Source: a virus. From it: 32,083 nucleotides of DNA. Positions within the stretch are counted from its first letter, which is position 1, and each line of letters begins with the position of its first letter. The notes below the pieces were generated by a model. That model did no database searches. It had not been told where the DNA came from and saw only the letters and a program-made list of their open reading frames with translations. Made by a program: the position numbers and the translations under genes. The stretch is taken from the IMG/VR virus record IMGVR_UViG_3300032271_000012, positions 1 to 32,083 of that record, one strand, 5' to 3'. Below are positions 1-8,245 of this stretch, one piece after another.

Positions 1-18
1 GGCAGAAGCCCAAAAAGA
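1..18. repeat. Direct terminal repeat, left copy
   Basis: These 18 bases are identical to the last 18 bases of the window. Removing one copy joins the two halves of the scaffolding-protein frame exactly, so this is most simply the overlap left when a circular (or circularly permuted) genome was assembled. A true physical terminus of this length is less likely, because it falls inside a coding region. Confidence 0.9.
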
Positions 19-646
19 ACGCGAAGCAAGGGAATCTTTAGAAGCCAAGGTCAGGGAATTAGAAAGCAGATCACAGCCCCAAAAGGCTCAATCTTCTGAA
101 GAACCCCGACCGGAGCAGTTCACTGATATGTACGAATATGCGAAAGCATTGACAGACTATAAAGTGGATCAGCGATTAGGTGAAGAAAAGCAAAAAGTAG
201 AACAGGCAAAGATTGAAGCGCAACGCCAAGAAGTGATTAACACTTGGACAAAGCGCGTTCAGTCTGCGAAATCTGAGATACCAGATTTTGAGGAAATGGT
301 TGGATCAGCTGACGTTACTGTCAGCAACGAAATTCGTGATGCAATCTTTGAATCAGATGTTGGGCCTCAACTCCTGTACCACCTTGCTGAGAACCCCGAA
401 ATTGCCGAAAAACTGCAAGGCATGACACTCACAACCGCATTAAGAACGATTGGGAAATTAGAGGCGCAGTTTGAAAAGACCGAGCCTCAGACAAAGACTG
501 TTGTTGGTAGAAGTAAAGCACCAGCGCCGATTAATCCTATCAGGTCGGCGGCAAACGGCAGGGATGTACCCCTTACCAGCGATGGTAAATTTGAAGGGTC
601 TTACCAAGCCTATAAAGCTGCTCGCATGGCAGGGCGAATCCGCTAA
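2..646 (+). CDS. Scaffolding protein, C-terminal part (gene wraps round the contig ends)
   Basis: The frame is open from base 2 and joins in frame to the segment starting at 31791, giving a protein of about 306 residues. That is close to the 303 residues of P22 scaffolding protein gp8. The visible part is highly charged and rich in Glu, Lys and Gln (coiled-coil-like) over the first 80 residues. A more ordered stretch follows, then a basic tail ending in MAGRIR. Scaffolding proteins direct procapsid assembly and bind coat protein through a basic helical C-terminus. Position between portal and coat gene is exactly that of P22 gene 8. The ATG at 128 is internal and should not be taken as the start. 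The family call rests mainly on position, length and composition. Confidence 0.72.
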   Translation, partial: AEAQKEREARESLEAKVRELESRSQPQKAQSSEEPRPEQFTDMYEYAKALTDYKVDQRLGEEKQKVEQAKIEAQRQEVINTWTKRVQSAKSEIPDFEEMVGSADVTVSNEIRDAIFESDVGPQLLYHLAENPEIAEKLQGMTLTTALRTIGKLEAQFEKTEPQTKTVVGRSKAPAPINPIRSAANGRDVPLTSDGKFEGSYQAYKAARMAGRIR

Positions 647-670
647 ACCCATTCTTTTTAAGGAAATAAA

Positions 671-1918
671 ATGAGCAATAACCTGCTTACCATCTCCATG
701 ATCACCAACGAAGCGTTGATGGTCTTGGAAAACGAGTTGACTTTTACATCCGAAGTCGAACGCAACTACGATGATCAGTTTGCTGTCAGTGGTGCGAAAA
801 TTGGTAATACTTTGAACGTCCGCCGCCCTGGTCGTTTCATCGGTACTACTGGCCCAGCGTTGAACGTGGAAGATTTTAACGAGACTTCTGTCCCCGTTAC
901 TTTGACCACTCAGTTCCACGTTGACACTCAGTTCACCACTTCTGACCTGACTTTGTCTCTTGACCAATTCTCTAATCGTGTGTTGAAGCCAGCTGTCGCA
1001 GCTGTTGCCAACAAGATCGATTTTGACGGTCTGACAATGGCTAAGAACAGCACCGCTAACATCGTTGGTACAGCTGGCTCGCCTCCTACATCCTTGCTCA
1101 CCTACTTGACTGCTGGTGCGTATCTGGATGCTGAAGGCGCACCCCGCGATGGTCGCCGTTCATGTATCGTTGAGCCTTTCACTGGCGCAACCATTGTGGA
1201 CAGCCTGAAGGGTTTGTTTGTTCCTTCCGATGTGATCGGCAAGCAATACCAAAAAGGCATGATGGGCCGTGACTCTGCTGGCATGAACTGGAAAATGGAT
1301 CAGAACGTTGTGAACCAAACATTTGGTTCCTACTCCACTGCTACATTGGCCTGCGCTACCACCACTGCTACTGGCTTCTTGGCAACTGGTTGGGCACAAA
1401 CCTCTACCATTGCATTGACTGCCACCACAGCAACCGCTGGTCTGAAGCAAGGTGACATCATCCAGATCGCTGGCATCTTCGCTGTTAACCCACAAAACCG
1501 TTCTGCATACGGTTCGGGCAAACTGCGTAACTTTGTTGTGACCGCCGATGTGACCGTTGCAACTTCTGGCACTACTTCCGTTGTTGTCAGCCCTGCTGTC
1601 ATCACTGGTGGTCAGTTTCAAAACGTGACTGTTACATCTACAAGCGCAACCGCTGTTGTGACTCCGTTCAACCAAACTGGCACTACTTCACCACAAAACA
1701 TCGTGATGCACAAAAATGCGTTTACGATGGCTTGTGCTGATCTTGAGCTGCCTGATGGGGTCGTGTTTGCTGGTCGTGCAAGCGACAAAGAGCTGGGCCT
1801 TTCCATGCGCGTGATTCGCCAATATACGATCAACAACGATTCAATTCCTACACGGGTTGATGTGTTGTACGGTTGGGCACCTCTTTACCCTGAACTCGCT
1901 TGCCGAGTTGCAGCTTAA
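671..1918 (+). CDS. Major capsid (coat) protein, P22 gp5-like
   Basis: The 415-residue protein has the P22 coat protein pattern: an N-terminal arm with TNEALMVLENELTF, then the HK97-fold part including NVRRPGRF and an SVPVTLTTQFHVDTQF-type strand. An inserted domain lies at about residues 215-340 (LKQGDIIQIAGI followed by beta-rich Thr/Val sequence), matching the P22 telokin-like I-domain. P22 gp5 is 430 residues. It forms the icosahedral shell round the scaffold. The start follows AAGGAAATAA closely, 24 bases after the scaffold stop. It is probably co-transcribed with the scaffold from the promoter at 31712. Codons look favourable and Thr/Ala-rich, as expected for an abundant protein. Confidence 0.9.
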   Translation: MSNNLLTISMITNEALMVLENELTFTSEVERNYDDQFAVSGAKIGNTLNVRRPGRFIGTTGPALNVEDFNETSVPVTLTTQFHVDTQFTTSDLTLSLDQFSNRVLKPAVAAVANKIDFDGLTMAKNSTANIVGTAGSPPTSLLTYLTAGAYLDAEGAPRDGRRSCIVEPFTGATIVDSLKGLFVPSDVIGKQYQKGMMGRDSAGMNWKMDQNVVNQTFGSYSTATLACATTTATGFLATGWAQTSTIALTATTATAGLKQGDIIQIAGIFAVNPQNRSAYGSGKLRNFVVTADVTVATSGTTSVVVSPAVITGGQFQNVTVTSTSATAVVTPFNQTGTTSPQNIVMHKNAFTMACADLELPDGVVFAGRASDKELGLSMRVIRQYTINNDSIPTRVDVLYGWAPLYPELACRVAA

Positions 1919-1941
1919 TTAACTAAGAAAGGAAACGCATC

Positions 1942-2364
1942 ATGGCTAATCCAGGCGCAGCAACCACCGTAACCAATCACCCTAGTCAATTGGCGACCAA
2001 TCAAGCCTTGCGCTTGATCGCCTCTGCACAAGGTGTAAACCTCAACTTAGTTGCCGACACTATTGCCCCAATTTTGGTGGCAGGCCGTGTCAGCGTACAA
2101 AGCATCATCGTGACCAACGCATCCATCAGCTTGGACACTGCTTATTTGGCAGTGTATACAGGCGCTGGCGCTACTGGCACAGCAGTTAAATCTCCTTATG
2201 CTTTGTCGGGTAACACCACAGCCGCTAAAGCTGTTGTGACTGCCGCAACATCTACCGATGCTATTACAGGCACACCACTTTACATTCGTAATACGACTGT
2301 TCAGGGTGCAGCTGCTACAGCAGATGTGTTCATCTACGGTTATGACCTGACTTTCTTGCCTTAA
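1942..2364 (+). CDS. Hypothetical virion-associated protein (possible capsid decoration)
   Basis: A 140-residue Ala/Thr/Val-rich protein with no cysteines and predicted all-beta character. It starts 23 bases after the coat stop behind AAGAAAGGAAACG. I do not recognise a named family. Its place directly after the coat gene, its low charge and its beta-rich composition fit a head decoration or accessory structural protein, as often found downstream of P22-type coat genes; this is inference. It is the last gene before a rho-independent terminator at 2387-2420, so it closes the scaffold-coat transcription unit and should be made in large amounts. Confidence 0.6.
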   Translation: MANPGAATTVTNHPSQLATNQALRLIASAQGVNLNLVADTIAPILVAGRVSVQSIIVTNASISLDTAYLAVYTGAGATGTAVKSPYALSGNTTAAKAVVTAATSTDAITGTPLYIRNTTVQGAAATADVFIYGYDLTFLP

Positions 2365-2386
2365 AAATGGCTTGAAATAACAGAAA

Positions 2387-2420
2387 GGGCTGCCCTCAAA
2401 AGGGGTGGCTTTTTCTTTTT
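2387..2420 (+). terminator. Rho-independent terminator ending the head-gene unit
   Basis: An 8-bp stem with some G-T pairs (GCTGCCCT at 2389-2396 with GGGGTGGC at 2402-2409) closes a CAAAA loop. It is followed by TTTTTCTTTTT at 2410-2420. It sits 25 bases after a stop codon in a gene gap and points the same way as the genes. Confidence 0.8.
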
Positions 2421-2427
2421 ATGAGCC

Positions 2428-2433
2428 TATAAT
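2428..2433 (+). promoter_or_regulatory. Putative -10 element for the tail-gene unit
   Basis: A perfect TATAAT lies just after the terminator and 25 bases before the ATG at 2459. No good -35 is found at 16-18 bases upstream because that stretch is the terminator stem. If used, it would need an activator or is weak. It would restart transcription of spike and tail genes after the head unit ends. Confidence 0.45.
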
Positions 2434-2458
2434 TTGATGAACCTATCGAGGACTAAAA

Positions 2459-2791
2459 ATGTCAACTGTGAACGCATTTACCCCTAGAGGGCAGACTTAT
2501 CTTGTCACAACGTCTGATGTACAAATCAAGACACAAGATAACGCCAACGCTATTTCCTATCGCATCCGGAACTTGGCAACAACCACAGCTTACTTTGGCT
2601 ACAAGCCTGCCGATCCAACTGGTGCTGCTGTTGCTGTTGGCACTGTCACAACCCCTACAGCGGGAAGCCCATCACAAAACGTGATTGGGATGTTTCCTCA
2701 GTCAGTAGAGGTCTTCACTTTGCCTCCTAATATGTGGATTAAATCTGATACGGCTAACGCCTTTGAAGTCATTGCAGGTGTAGGCATATGA
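2459..2791 (+). CDS. Hypothetical virion-associated protein
   Basis: A 110-residue beta-rich protein, Thr/Ala/Pro-rich, without cysteine or a charged core. The start is preceded by GAGGACTAAAA. It is the first gene after the terminator and TATAAT box. Its stop overlaps the start of the next small gene (ATGA), which implies translational coupling. Sequence features such as FTLPPNMWIKSDTANAFEVIAG resemble small phage proteins that sit between the head and tail-spike genes. No function can be assigned from the sequence; a structural or fibre-attachment role is only suggested by position. Confidence 0.6.
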   Translation: MSTVNAFTPRGQTYLVTTSDVQIKTQDNANAISYRIRNLATTTAYFGYKPADPTGAAVAVGTVTTPTAGSPSQNVIGMFPQSVEVFTLPPNMWIKSDTANAFEVIAGVGI

Positions 2792-2922
2792 TTCGAGGTT
2801 TAGGCATTAGGGCGTATCGTTTCATGTGTACGTTTAGCGATGCCCGTGTGTTTGGCGTACTCTTGCAACAAGATGGATTCTCTCTTTTGCAAGAAAATAA
2901 CGGCAAAATTGTTTTGGAGTGA
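2788..2922 (+). CDS. Small hypothetical protein, 44 residues
   Basis: The ATG overlaps the previous stop by four bases (ATGA) and the frame ends five bases before the spike gene, so it fills the gap exactly. The product begins MIRGLGIRAYRF and ends NGKIVLE. It is mixed in charge, with no membrane segment and no motif I recognise. Coupling to both neighbours is the main reason to believe it. It may be a short structural or assembly factor of the spike unit. An alternative is that this is non-coding spacer, but a clean 44-codon fit between two genes makes translation more likely. Confidence 0.55.
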   Translation: MIRGLGIRAYRFMCTFSDARVFGVLLQQDGFSLLQENNGKIVLE

Positions 2923-2927
2923 TGTAA

Positions 2928-5039
2928 ATGGCTGTCAATCTCTCTCCTTTGGGTGGCGCTGCCGCACAGTTCTTTGACAATGACGCTAATGTTTTGTCAG
3001 GTGGCAAGATTTACACATATCTTGCTGGAACTTCTACGCCTTCTGCAACTTATACAACTTCTGCGGGTTCTATTGCTCATGCCAATCCAATCATTTTGGA
3101 TTCATCTGGTCGTGTTCCAGGTGGTGAAATTTGGTTGACTAATTTAATCCAATATAAATTTGTTATAAAAAATTCAAGTGACACCTTGATTGGTACATAT
3201 GACAACATCAGTGGCATCAATCAGACTGTAAATTCTGAAAATGTTGTTTATGACCCGCCTTTTAGTGGCGCTGTGCAAACAAACGTTGAGGCGAAATTAG
3301 CGCAAACTATTAGCATAAAAGATTTTGGTGCTTCTACATCAAATACAGCCGCACAAAATGCTACTGCGTTATTAGCTGCTGAAGCAACAGGTGCAAATGA
3401 CATTTATGTCCCACCTGGAACATACAACGTTACCGGAACAACTGTCTTAACAAAAAGATATAACGGGCCTGGAAATATTTCTTTTAGTGGATTGGGCGCT
3501 CAAACTTTTACGGGTTTGGGCCTTAACAACGCGACTTATACCGGAACATATAATGGCAACCGACCGTTGCAGGTTGTCGTAAAAATAAACTCTACTGGAA
3601 CACCAGACACTCTTGCATACAGTTTCAATGGTGGCGTAACATTTGTTACAACTCAGTCAGTTTACGATCCAGCTACAGATTCTTACATTGTTGGCCCAAT
3701 CAACATAGTTGCGGGGCCGATGCAAATTTTTGGCACCGGCATATATGTGACATTTGCGACCACAACTGGTCACGCTCTTAACAACGCTTGGTCTTTTACG
3801 CTGACGCCAAATTTGCAAACCGTCAACACTCAGGGAACAACATTCTCTGTGCAAGGTGCACCGTTTGCAGCCGCTTTTGGTGTTCAAAACACCCAACTTG
3901 GTATTGATAGTTTTGGCAACCTTAATTCAGTTGGCTCTGGAAATACCGCGCTCGGATACAAAACGCTTTATGCCAATACGGTTGGCTTTGCAAATACAGC
4001 CATCGGTGCGTTGGCGCTTGAAAGCAACACAAGCGGTGGCTACAACCAAGCCATAGGAAATGCTACTCTAGTACATTGCACGACTGGCTCTCAGAATACG
4101 GCAATTGGTGTTTTCTCTTGTTACGACTTGACTGATGGTATTGCCAATACAAGCGTTGGTGTTGATACCAACAGATCAGTGGTTGGGGGTGATCGAAATA
4201 CGGCGGTGGGCGTACAGTCGATCTACCAAAACCAAACCGGCGATGACAATACGGCAGTCGGTGTATTTGCGCTGCGTGGCGGGTCGTCATCAACCCCAAT
4301 CGGCAGATCGTGCAACTACAACACTGCAATGGGTGTTCGCGCTCAATACGAGGGTATTGGTATATACAACTCAGCATTTGGTCACGAAGCTGCATTTACC
4401 ATTACTGGCAATTACAATTGCTCGTTTGGTGCTGGCGCAGGCGCAAGTGTTTTGGCTGGTGACCGTAACGTGTTTATTGGTTATCTTGCAGGCTATAACG
4501 CTTCGCAAGCAACATTGGCAACCAGCACCATTGCCATTGGTGACGGAAGTTACACTACTGGCAACAACGCCGTAGCAATTGGTTCTGGTGTGTTTTCACC
4601 AGCCAACATCTTTACAGTTTGCAACTCGGCCCATACGTTTTTCCGTCCATCAACAGACAACGTGACAGCAATGGGTGGCCCAGCAAACCGCTGGTCTGTT
4701 GTCTATGCCGCAACTGGTGCAATCAATACGTCTGACGAGCGCCAAAAGCAGCAGATTAAGCCAATTGACTCTGCCGCACTTCGCGCATGGGCCAAAGTTG
4801 AATACTGCCAGTACAAATTCAACGATGCTGTGGCGAAAAAGGGCGATAGCGCACGTTGGCATTTTGGTTTAATCGCGCAACGAGTCAAAGAAGCATTTGA
4901 ATCAGAGGACTTGAACGCTTTTGAATATGGCGTTCTCTGCTATGACAATGCAGAGGGCGAAGATAGATACGGTATTCGTTACGAAGAAGCACTCGCTCTT
5001 GAGTGCGCGTATTTGCGTAGTCAATTGAGCAAAGGATAA
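2928..5039 (+). CDS. Tail spike/fibre with P22-like head-binding domain and C-terminal S74 chaperone
   Basis: 703 residues in three parts. Residues 1-100 resemble the P22 tailspike head-binding domain (GGKIYTYLAGT, then NPIILDSSGRVPGGEIW). A short linker has ISIKDFGA, the phrase that normally opens a beta-helix. Residues about 335-548 contain irregular repeats of roughly 23 residues around NTA(I/V/L)G, like the YadA-type head or other trimeric beta-solenoids. Residues about 600-703 are an intramolecular chaperone of the endosialidase type (peptidase S74), with the TSDERQKQQI cleavage-site motif at S602 and later WHFGLIAQ. Such chaperones trimerise the spike and then cut themselves off. The middle part carries no visible hydrolase motif, so it may only bind the cell surface. 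Confidence 0.85.
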   Translation: MAVNLSPLGGAAAQFFDNDANVLSGGKIYTYLAGTSTPSATYTTSAGSIAHANPIILDSSGRVPGGEIWLTNLIQYKFVIKNSSDTLIGTYDNISGINQTVNSENVVYDPPFSGAVQTNVEAKLAQTISIKDFGASTSNTAAQNATALLAAEATGANDIYVPPGTYNVTGTTVLTKRYNGPGNISFSGLGAQTFTGLGLNNATYTGTYNGNRPLQVVVKINSTGTPDTLAYSFNGGVTFVTTQSVYDPATDSYIVGPINIVAGPMQIFGTGIYVTFATTTGHALNNAWSFTLTPNLQTVNTQGTTFSVQGAPFAAAFGVQNTQLGIDSFGNLNSVGSGNTALGYKTLYANTVGFANTAIGALALESNTSGGYNQAIGNATLVHCTTGSQNTAIGVFSCYDLTDGIANTSVGVDTNRSVVGGDRNTAVGVQSIYQNQTGDDNTAVGVFALRGGSSSTPIGRSCNYNTAMGVRAQYEGIGIYNSAFGHEAAFTITGNYNCSFGAGAGASVLAGDRNVFIGYLAGYNASQATLATSTIAIGDGSYTTGNNAVAIGSGVFSPANIFTVCNSAHTFFRPSTDNVTAMGGPANRWSVVYAATGAINTSDERQKQQIKPIDSAALRAWAKVEYCQYKFNDAVAKKGDSARWHFGLIAQRVKEAFESEDLNAFEYGVLCYDNAEGEDRYGIRYEEALALECAYLRSQLSKG

Positions 5040-5042
5040 ATC

Positions 5043-5600
5043 ATGGCAGATTTGAAAATTTCCCAACTTACTGGCGTTACCACGCCAATGGATGGCACTG
5101 AGCAAGTGCCTGTCGTGCAAAGTGGAACAACTAAAAAAGCAACTGTTGCTGACTTTTTGTGCGGCCCATTGGCGCAGGCTTATCAGAGTTCTGCACAAAC
5201 TCTTACATCGTCAGTGTATACATTGATTAGCTATCAAACCGAGTTGTATGACACCAACGGATGTTTCAACAACACTGCCGGTTCTGTCACACTGAACGGA
5301 TTGACAGCACCGGCTTATTCCTTTACCCCTAACCGCGCAGGTTGGTATCAGGTCAGTGCTGGTTTAACGATGGGATCATTGGCTTCTGCCATAACAATAT
5401 CTATTTATAAAAATGGAGTTTCAGCAAAAATATTGTCACTTACAGAGCCGGGGACAACACTATACGGCCACTACGGGTCTGGACTTATTTATCTTAACGG
5501 CACTAGCGATTACATTCAAATTTACGGACGATTAAGTGTTGGGCAGGCTTTAGATGCTGTCGCTGCGAGTACATATTTTGACGTTGCACAAGTGAGATAA
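5043..5600 (+). CDS. Small fibre protein with C1q/TNF-like C-terminal domain
   Basis: 185 residues. The first 40 residues (MADLKISQLTG, then MDGTEQVPVVQSGTTKKATVADFL) match a very common phage fibre N-terminus. From about residue 75 the sequence has a jelly-roll pattern: NRAGWYQVSAGLTM, ISIYKNG, GLIYLNGTSDYIQIYGR, and a closing YFDVAQVR. This resembles C1q/TNF-like trimeric lectin domains at fibre tips. It follows the S74 spike by three bases and is probably co-translated. A receptor-binding or spike-accessory role is inferred. No catalytic residues are seen. Confidence 0.65.
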   Translation: MADLKISQLTGVTTPMDGTEQVPVVQSGTTKKATVADFLCGPLAQAYQSSAQTLTSSVYTLISYQTELYDTNGCFNNTAGSVTLNGLTAPAYSFTPNRAGWYQVSAGLTMGSLASAITISIYKNGVSAKILSLTEPGTTLYGHYGSGLIYLNGTSDYIQIYGRLSVGQALDAVAASTYFDVAQVR

Positions 5601-5602
5601 AC

Positions 5603-5773
5603 ATGAACCTTTATGAAAAAATTGTAACCTTGTACCCCGAACTAAAATCAGAAGATTTTGGGCTTCGTGGTGTCATTCAACTACAAAATGACGGTGAAGG
5701 TGACTACATCAAAGAGTGGAATCATCTTACGTTGACAAAGCCAAATGTTGAACAACTTGAAAATTTAATTTAA
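5603..5773 (+). CDS. Small hypothetical protein, 56 residues (XkdX-like)
   Basis: It starts two bases after the previous stop. The acidic 56-residue product ([19 protein letters not shown], then [20 protein letters not shown]) resembles short proteins found beside phage fibre genes that carry a W-x-H-P/L-T-L-x-K-P-T/N motif. Their role is unknown; they may help fibre folding or simply be small structural partners. There is no signal peptide or membrane helix. Placement inside the tail operon and a well-formed frame support it being real. Confidence 0.6.
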   Translation: MNLYEKIVTLYPELKSEDFGLRGVIQLQNDGEGDYIKEWNHLTLTKPNVEQLENLI

Positions 5774-5792
5774 AAAATTAGTTGAGGCAAAA

Positions 5793-6767
5793 ATGACCAA
5801 GCCAATTGACATTATTACCAGAGCAATGAAGGATATTGGCGCTGTTGCCGCTGGTGAAGTGCCAACAGCTGATGAAGCGCAAGATGCTTTAGATATGCTG
5901 AACGATATGTGCGCTCAATGGTCAAACGAAAACATGATGGTCTTTTATAGATCAGAAATCATTTTTCAGACAACACAAAATCAAGTTCAATACACCATTG
6001 GCCCAAGTGGTCAAATGGGCGCAACCTTCACTGGCTCAATTGCGGGATCAACTCTTACAGTACCCGCTAATGGAGTGACTGCTGGCGGCATCAACATTGG
6101 CATGACTTTGAGTGGCACAGGCATTACTGCGGGAACACGCATTGTGGCGTTCCAAACGGGCGCTGGAGGCAACGTTAATGAGGGTGGCACATACACTATA
6201 AGTCCTAGCCAAACGGCCTCTAACACAACAATTACAGCCTACTATGAGCGTCCTCTAACGATTGAATCAGGTTTTGTTCGTGTGGCTACGATGCAAGGCG
6301 GCTCAAACATTGCAGGCGGTTACTTAGACTATCCTTTGACGATCTTTAGCCTTGAAGAATACGAATCTATTGGCATCAAGCAATTGAACGGGCCTTGGGC
6401 AAAAGGTATCTACTATCAGCCTTCAGAGTTGTTGGGGACGATCTATGTTTACCCAAACCCTTCTCAGGGTGAACTGCATCTGTTCACTCAGACAATCTTT
6501 AGGGAATTCCAAAGCCTGAATGACACCATCCAGCTTCCCCAAGGCTACAACATGGCTTTGCGGTGGTGCTTGGCTGAAAGACTCTTGCCAATGTTTGGCA
6601 AGGTCAATCCTGTTCAGATTGGCATGATTAACGCTTATGCCGCACAAGGCAAGGCAACAATCAAACGCACCAATATGAAGCCAGTGCAAGTCGCTCGATA
6701 CCCTGACAGTCTTATGACGGGTCGGGCAAGGGATGCTGGATTCATTATGGACGGGGGATTCCGATAA
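5793..6767 (+). CDS. Tail accessory factor, P22 gp4-like, with an inserted domain
   Basis: 324 residues. The N-terminus ([39 protein letters not shown]) is typical of P22 gp4-like head-completion proteins, which attach to the portal after packaging and carry the rest of the tail. Between YTIGPSG and [14 protein letters not shown], at about residues 77-150, lies a Gly/Thr-rich insert ([10 protein letters not shown], then [11 protein letters not shown], then [13 protein letters not shown]) of a kind usually met in fibres. The family core resumes after it, with [13 protein letters not shown] and a basic C-terminus. P22 gp4 has 166 residues, so this protein is long even without the insert. The stop overlaps the next start by one base (TAATG). 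Confidence 0.75.
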   Translation: MTKPIDIITRAMKDIGAVAAGEVPTADEAQDALDMLNDMCAQWSNENMMVFYRSEIIFQTTQNQVQYTIGPSGQMGATFTGSIAGSTLTVPANGVTAGGINIGMTLSGTGITAGTRIVAFQTGAGGNVNEGGTYTISPSQTASNTTITAYYERPLTIESGFVRVATMQGGSNIAGGYLDYPLTIFSLEEYESIGIKQLNGPWAKGIYYQPSELLGTIYVYPNPSQGELHLFTQTIFREFQSLNDTIQLPQGYNMALRWCLAERLLPMFGKVNPVQIGMINAYAAQGKATIKRTNMKPVQVARYPDSLMTGRARDAGFIMDGGFR

Positions 6768-8245
6768 TGGCAGACTTTGGATTTGTCGGAACTTCATACA
6801 CTACCCCATCGATCTATCAAAACGATCAGGAGTGCATTAATTTCTTTGCTGAAATTGATCCTACTAAGCAAGCTGGTGAGCGTGGGATTGTGGCGCTGTA
6901 TCCGACTCCAGGCTTGTTGTTGAAAACACAACTTGCATCTGCTGAAGTTCGTGGACTTCACACTTTATCGGGTGGACAGATTCTGATTGCAGTTTCTGGG
7001 TCAAGTGTGTACTCAGTCAATACCAGCATGGTAGCGACATTGATTGGAACATTGTTTAGTTCGTCTGGGCAAGTATCTATAAGCGACAACATCACAACAA
7101 ATAATGGTTTAACTGCTTACATTGTTGACGGTGCAAATCGTTACACATGGGTTTTTGCAACAAACACTTTTGCGGTATTGCCAAGCACTGATGGCCCTTG
7201 GCAAGGGGCTAGCGTTACAGAGCAAGTTGACAATTATTTCTTGTACAACGAGCCAGGCACACAAAATTGGGCTTGCACTGACTTGGGACTTGCTTCATCA
7301 TCTTTGGCCCTCTACGGCACTGCTGATGGTTACAGTGACCTTTTGGTCAGCATGATCGTTAACCAACGTCAAGTTTATTTATTGGGCGAGACAACTACCG
7401 AAGTCTGGACAGATGTTGGAAACACTATCGCTGGAATTACAACTTTTCCATTTCAACGGGTTCCTGGTACATCTTCCCAGAAGGGGCTTGGCGCACAATT
7501 TTCAGTGGCGCGGTTAGATGGAAGTTTTGTTTGCGTAACGCGAGACAATCGCGGAGATGGCACGATTGAAATGATGCAGGGCTACACTTGGGTGCGTATT
7601 TCTACCCATGCTGTTGAGCAATCATTGATTGATCAATACACTGGTGATGCAATTGCTTACAGCTACCAAATTGAAGGCCATGAAATGTATGTCTGTACTT
7701 TCCCATCGGTGGGGGAGCATGGTCTAACATGGGTTTATGACCTATCCACAAAATCGTGGCATAAATGGCTTTATTGGGATGCAGACAACGCTGTTTATAA
7801 GCGCCATCGTTCTAACTGTGGTGCTTTTTTCAACAATATGTACATTGTTGGAGACTACGAAAACGGAAAACTCTACAGTTTAGAGAATGAATATTACACA
7901 GACGATGGTGCAACCATTAGGCGTTTGCGTAGAGCGCCGCATCTGACCACTGACTTACAGCGTCAGTATTTTGAAGAATTTCAAATTCAATTTCAACCTG
8001 GTGTAGGTTTGAATACTGGTCAAGGCGATGATCCGCAAGCAATGTTGAGATGGTCAAACGATGGCGGTTCTACATTTTCAAATGAACATTGGGTAAGTAT
8101 TGGCAAGATCGGGCGATATTTGAATCGAGCCATTTGGCGGCGCTTGGGTTGGTCTAGAGACAGAATCTTTGAAGTTGTGGTTACCGACCCCATCAAAGCG
8201 GTTATTGTGTCTGCAAATTTGAAAGCAAGCGCAGGGGATAACTGA
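6767..8245 (+). CDS. Packaged-DNA stabilisation protein, P22 gp10-like
   Basis: 492 residues against 472 in P22 gp10. The N-terminus (GTSYTTPSIYQNDQECINFFAE, then ALYPTPGL) is characteristic of the phage stabilisation family. Later blocks include VTEQVDNYFLYNEPGTQNW, QVYLLGETTTEVW, VSMIVNQ and a WVYDLSTKSWHKW stretch, all consistent with a beta-propeller-like hub. In P22 the protein binds below gp4, seals packaged DNA and anchors spikes and needle. It follows the gp4-like gene as in P22, overlapping it by one base, and itself overlaps the next fibre gene by one base (TGATG). Function is assigned by family and order. Confidence 0.85.
   Translation: MADFGFVGTSYTTPSIYQNDQECINFFAEIDPTKQAGERGIVALYPTPGLLLKTQLASAEVRGLHTLSGGQILIAVSGSSVYSVNTSMVATLIGTLFSSSGQVSISDNITTNNGLTAYIVDGANRYTWVFATNTFAVLPSTDGPWQGASVTEQVDNYFLYNEPGTQNWACTDLGLASSSLALYGTADGYSDLLVSMIVNQRQVYLLGETTTEVWTDVGNTIAGITTFPFQRVPGTSSQKGLGAQFSVARLDGSFVCVTRDNRGDGTIEMMQGYTWVRISTHAVEQSLIDQYTGDAIAYSYQIEGHEMYVCTFPSVGEHGLTWVYDLSTKSWHKWLYWDADNAVYKRHRSNCGAFFNNMYIVGDYENGKLYSLENEYYTDDGATIRRLRRAPHLTTDLQRQYFEEFQIQFQPGVGLNTGQGDDPQAMLRWSNDGGSTFSNEHWVSIGKIGRYLNRAIWRRLGWSRDRIFEVVVTDPIKAVIVSANLKASAGDN

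Noticed and set aside
458-1675. Minus-strand ORFs of 169 and 171 codons opposite scaffold and coat genes
   Set aside because: Both lie fully inside strongly supported plus-strand genes, have Ser/Cys-rich unnatural composition and no ribosome-binding site.
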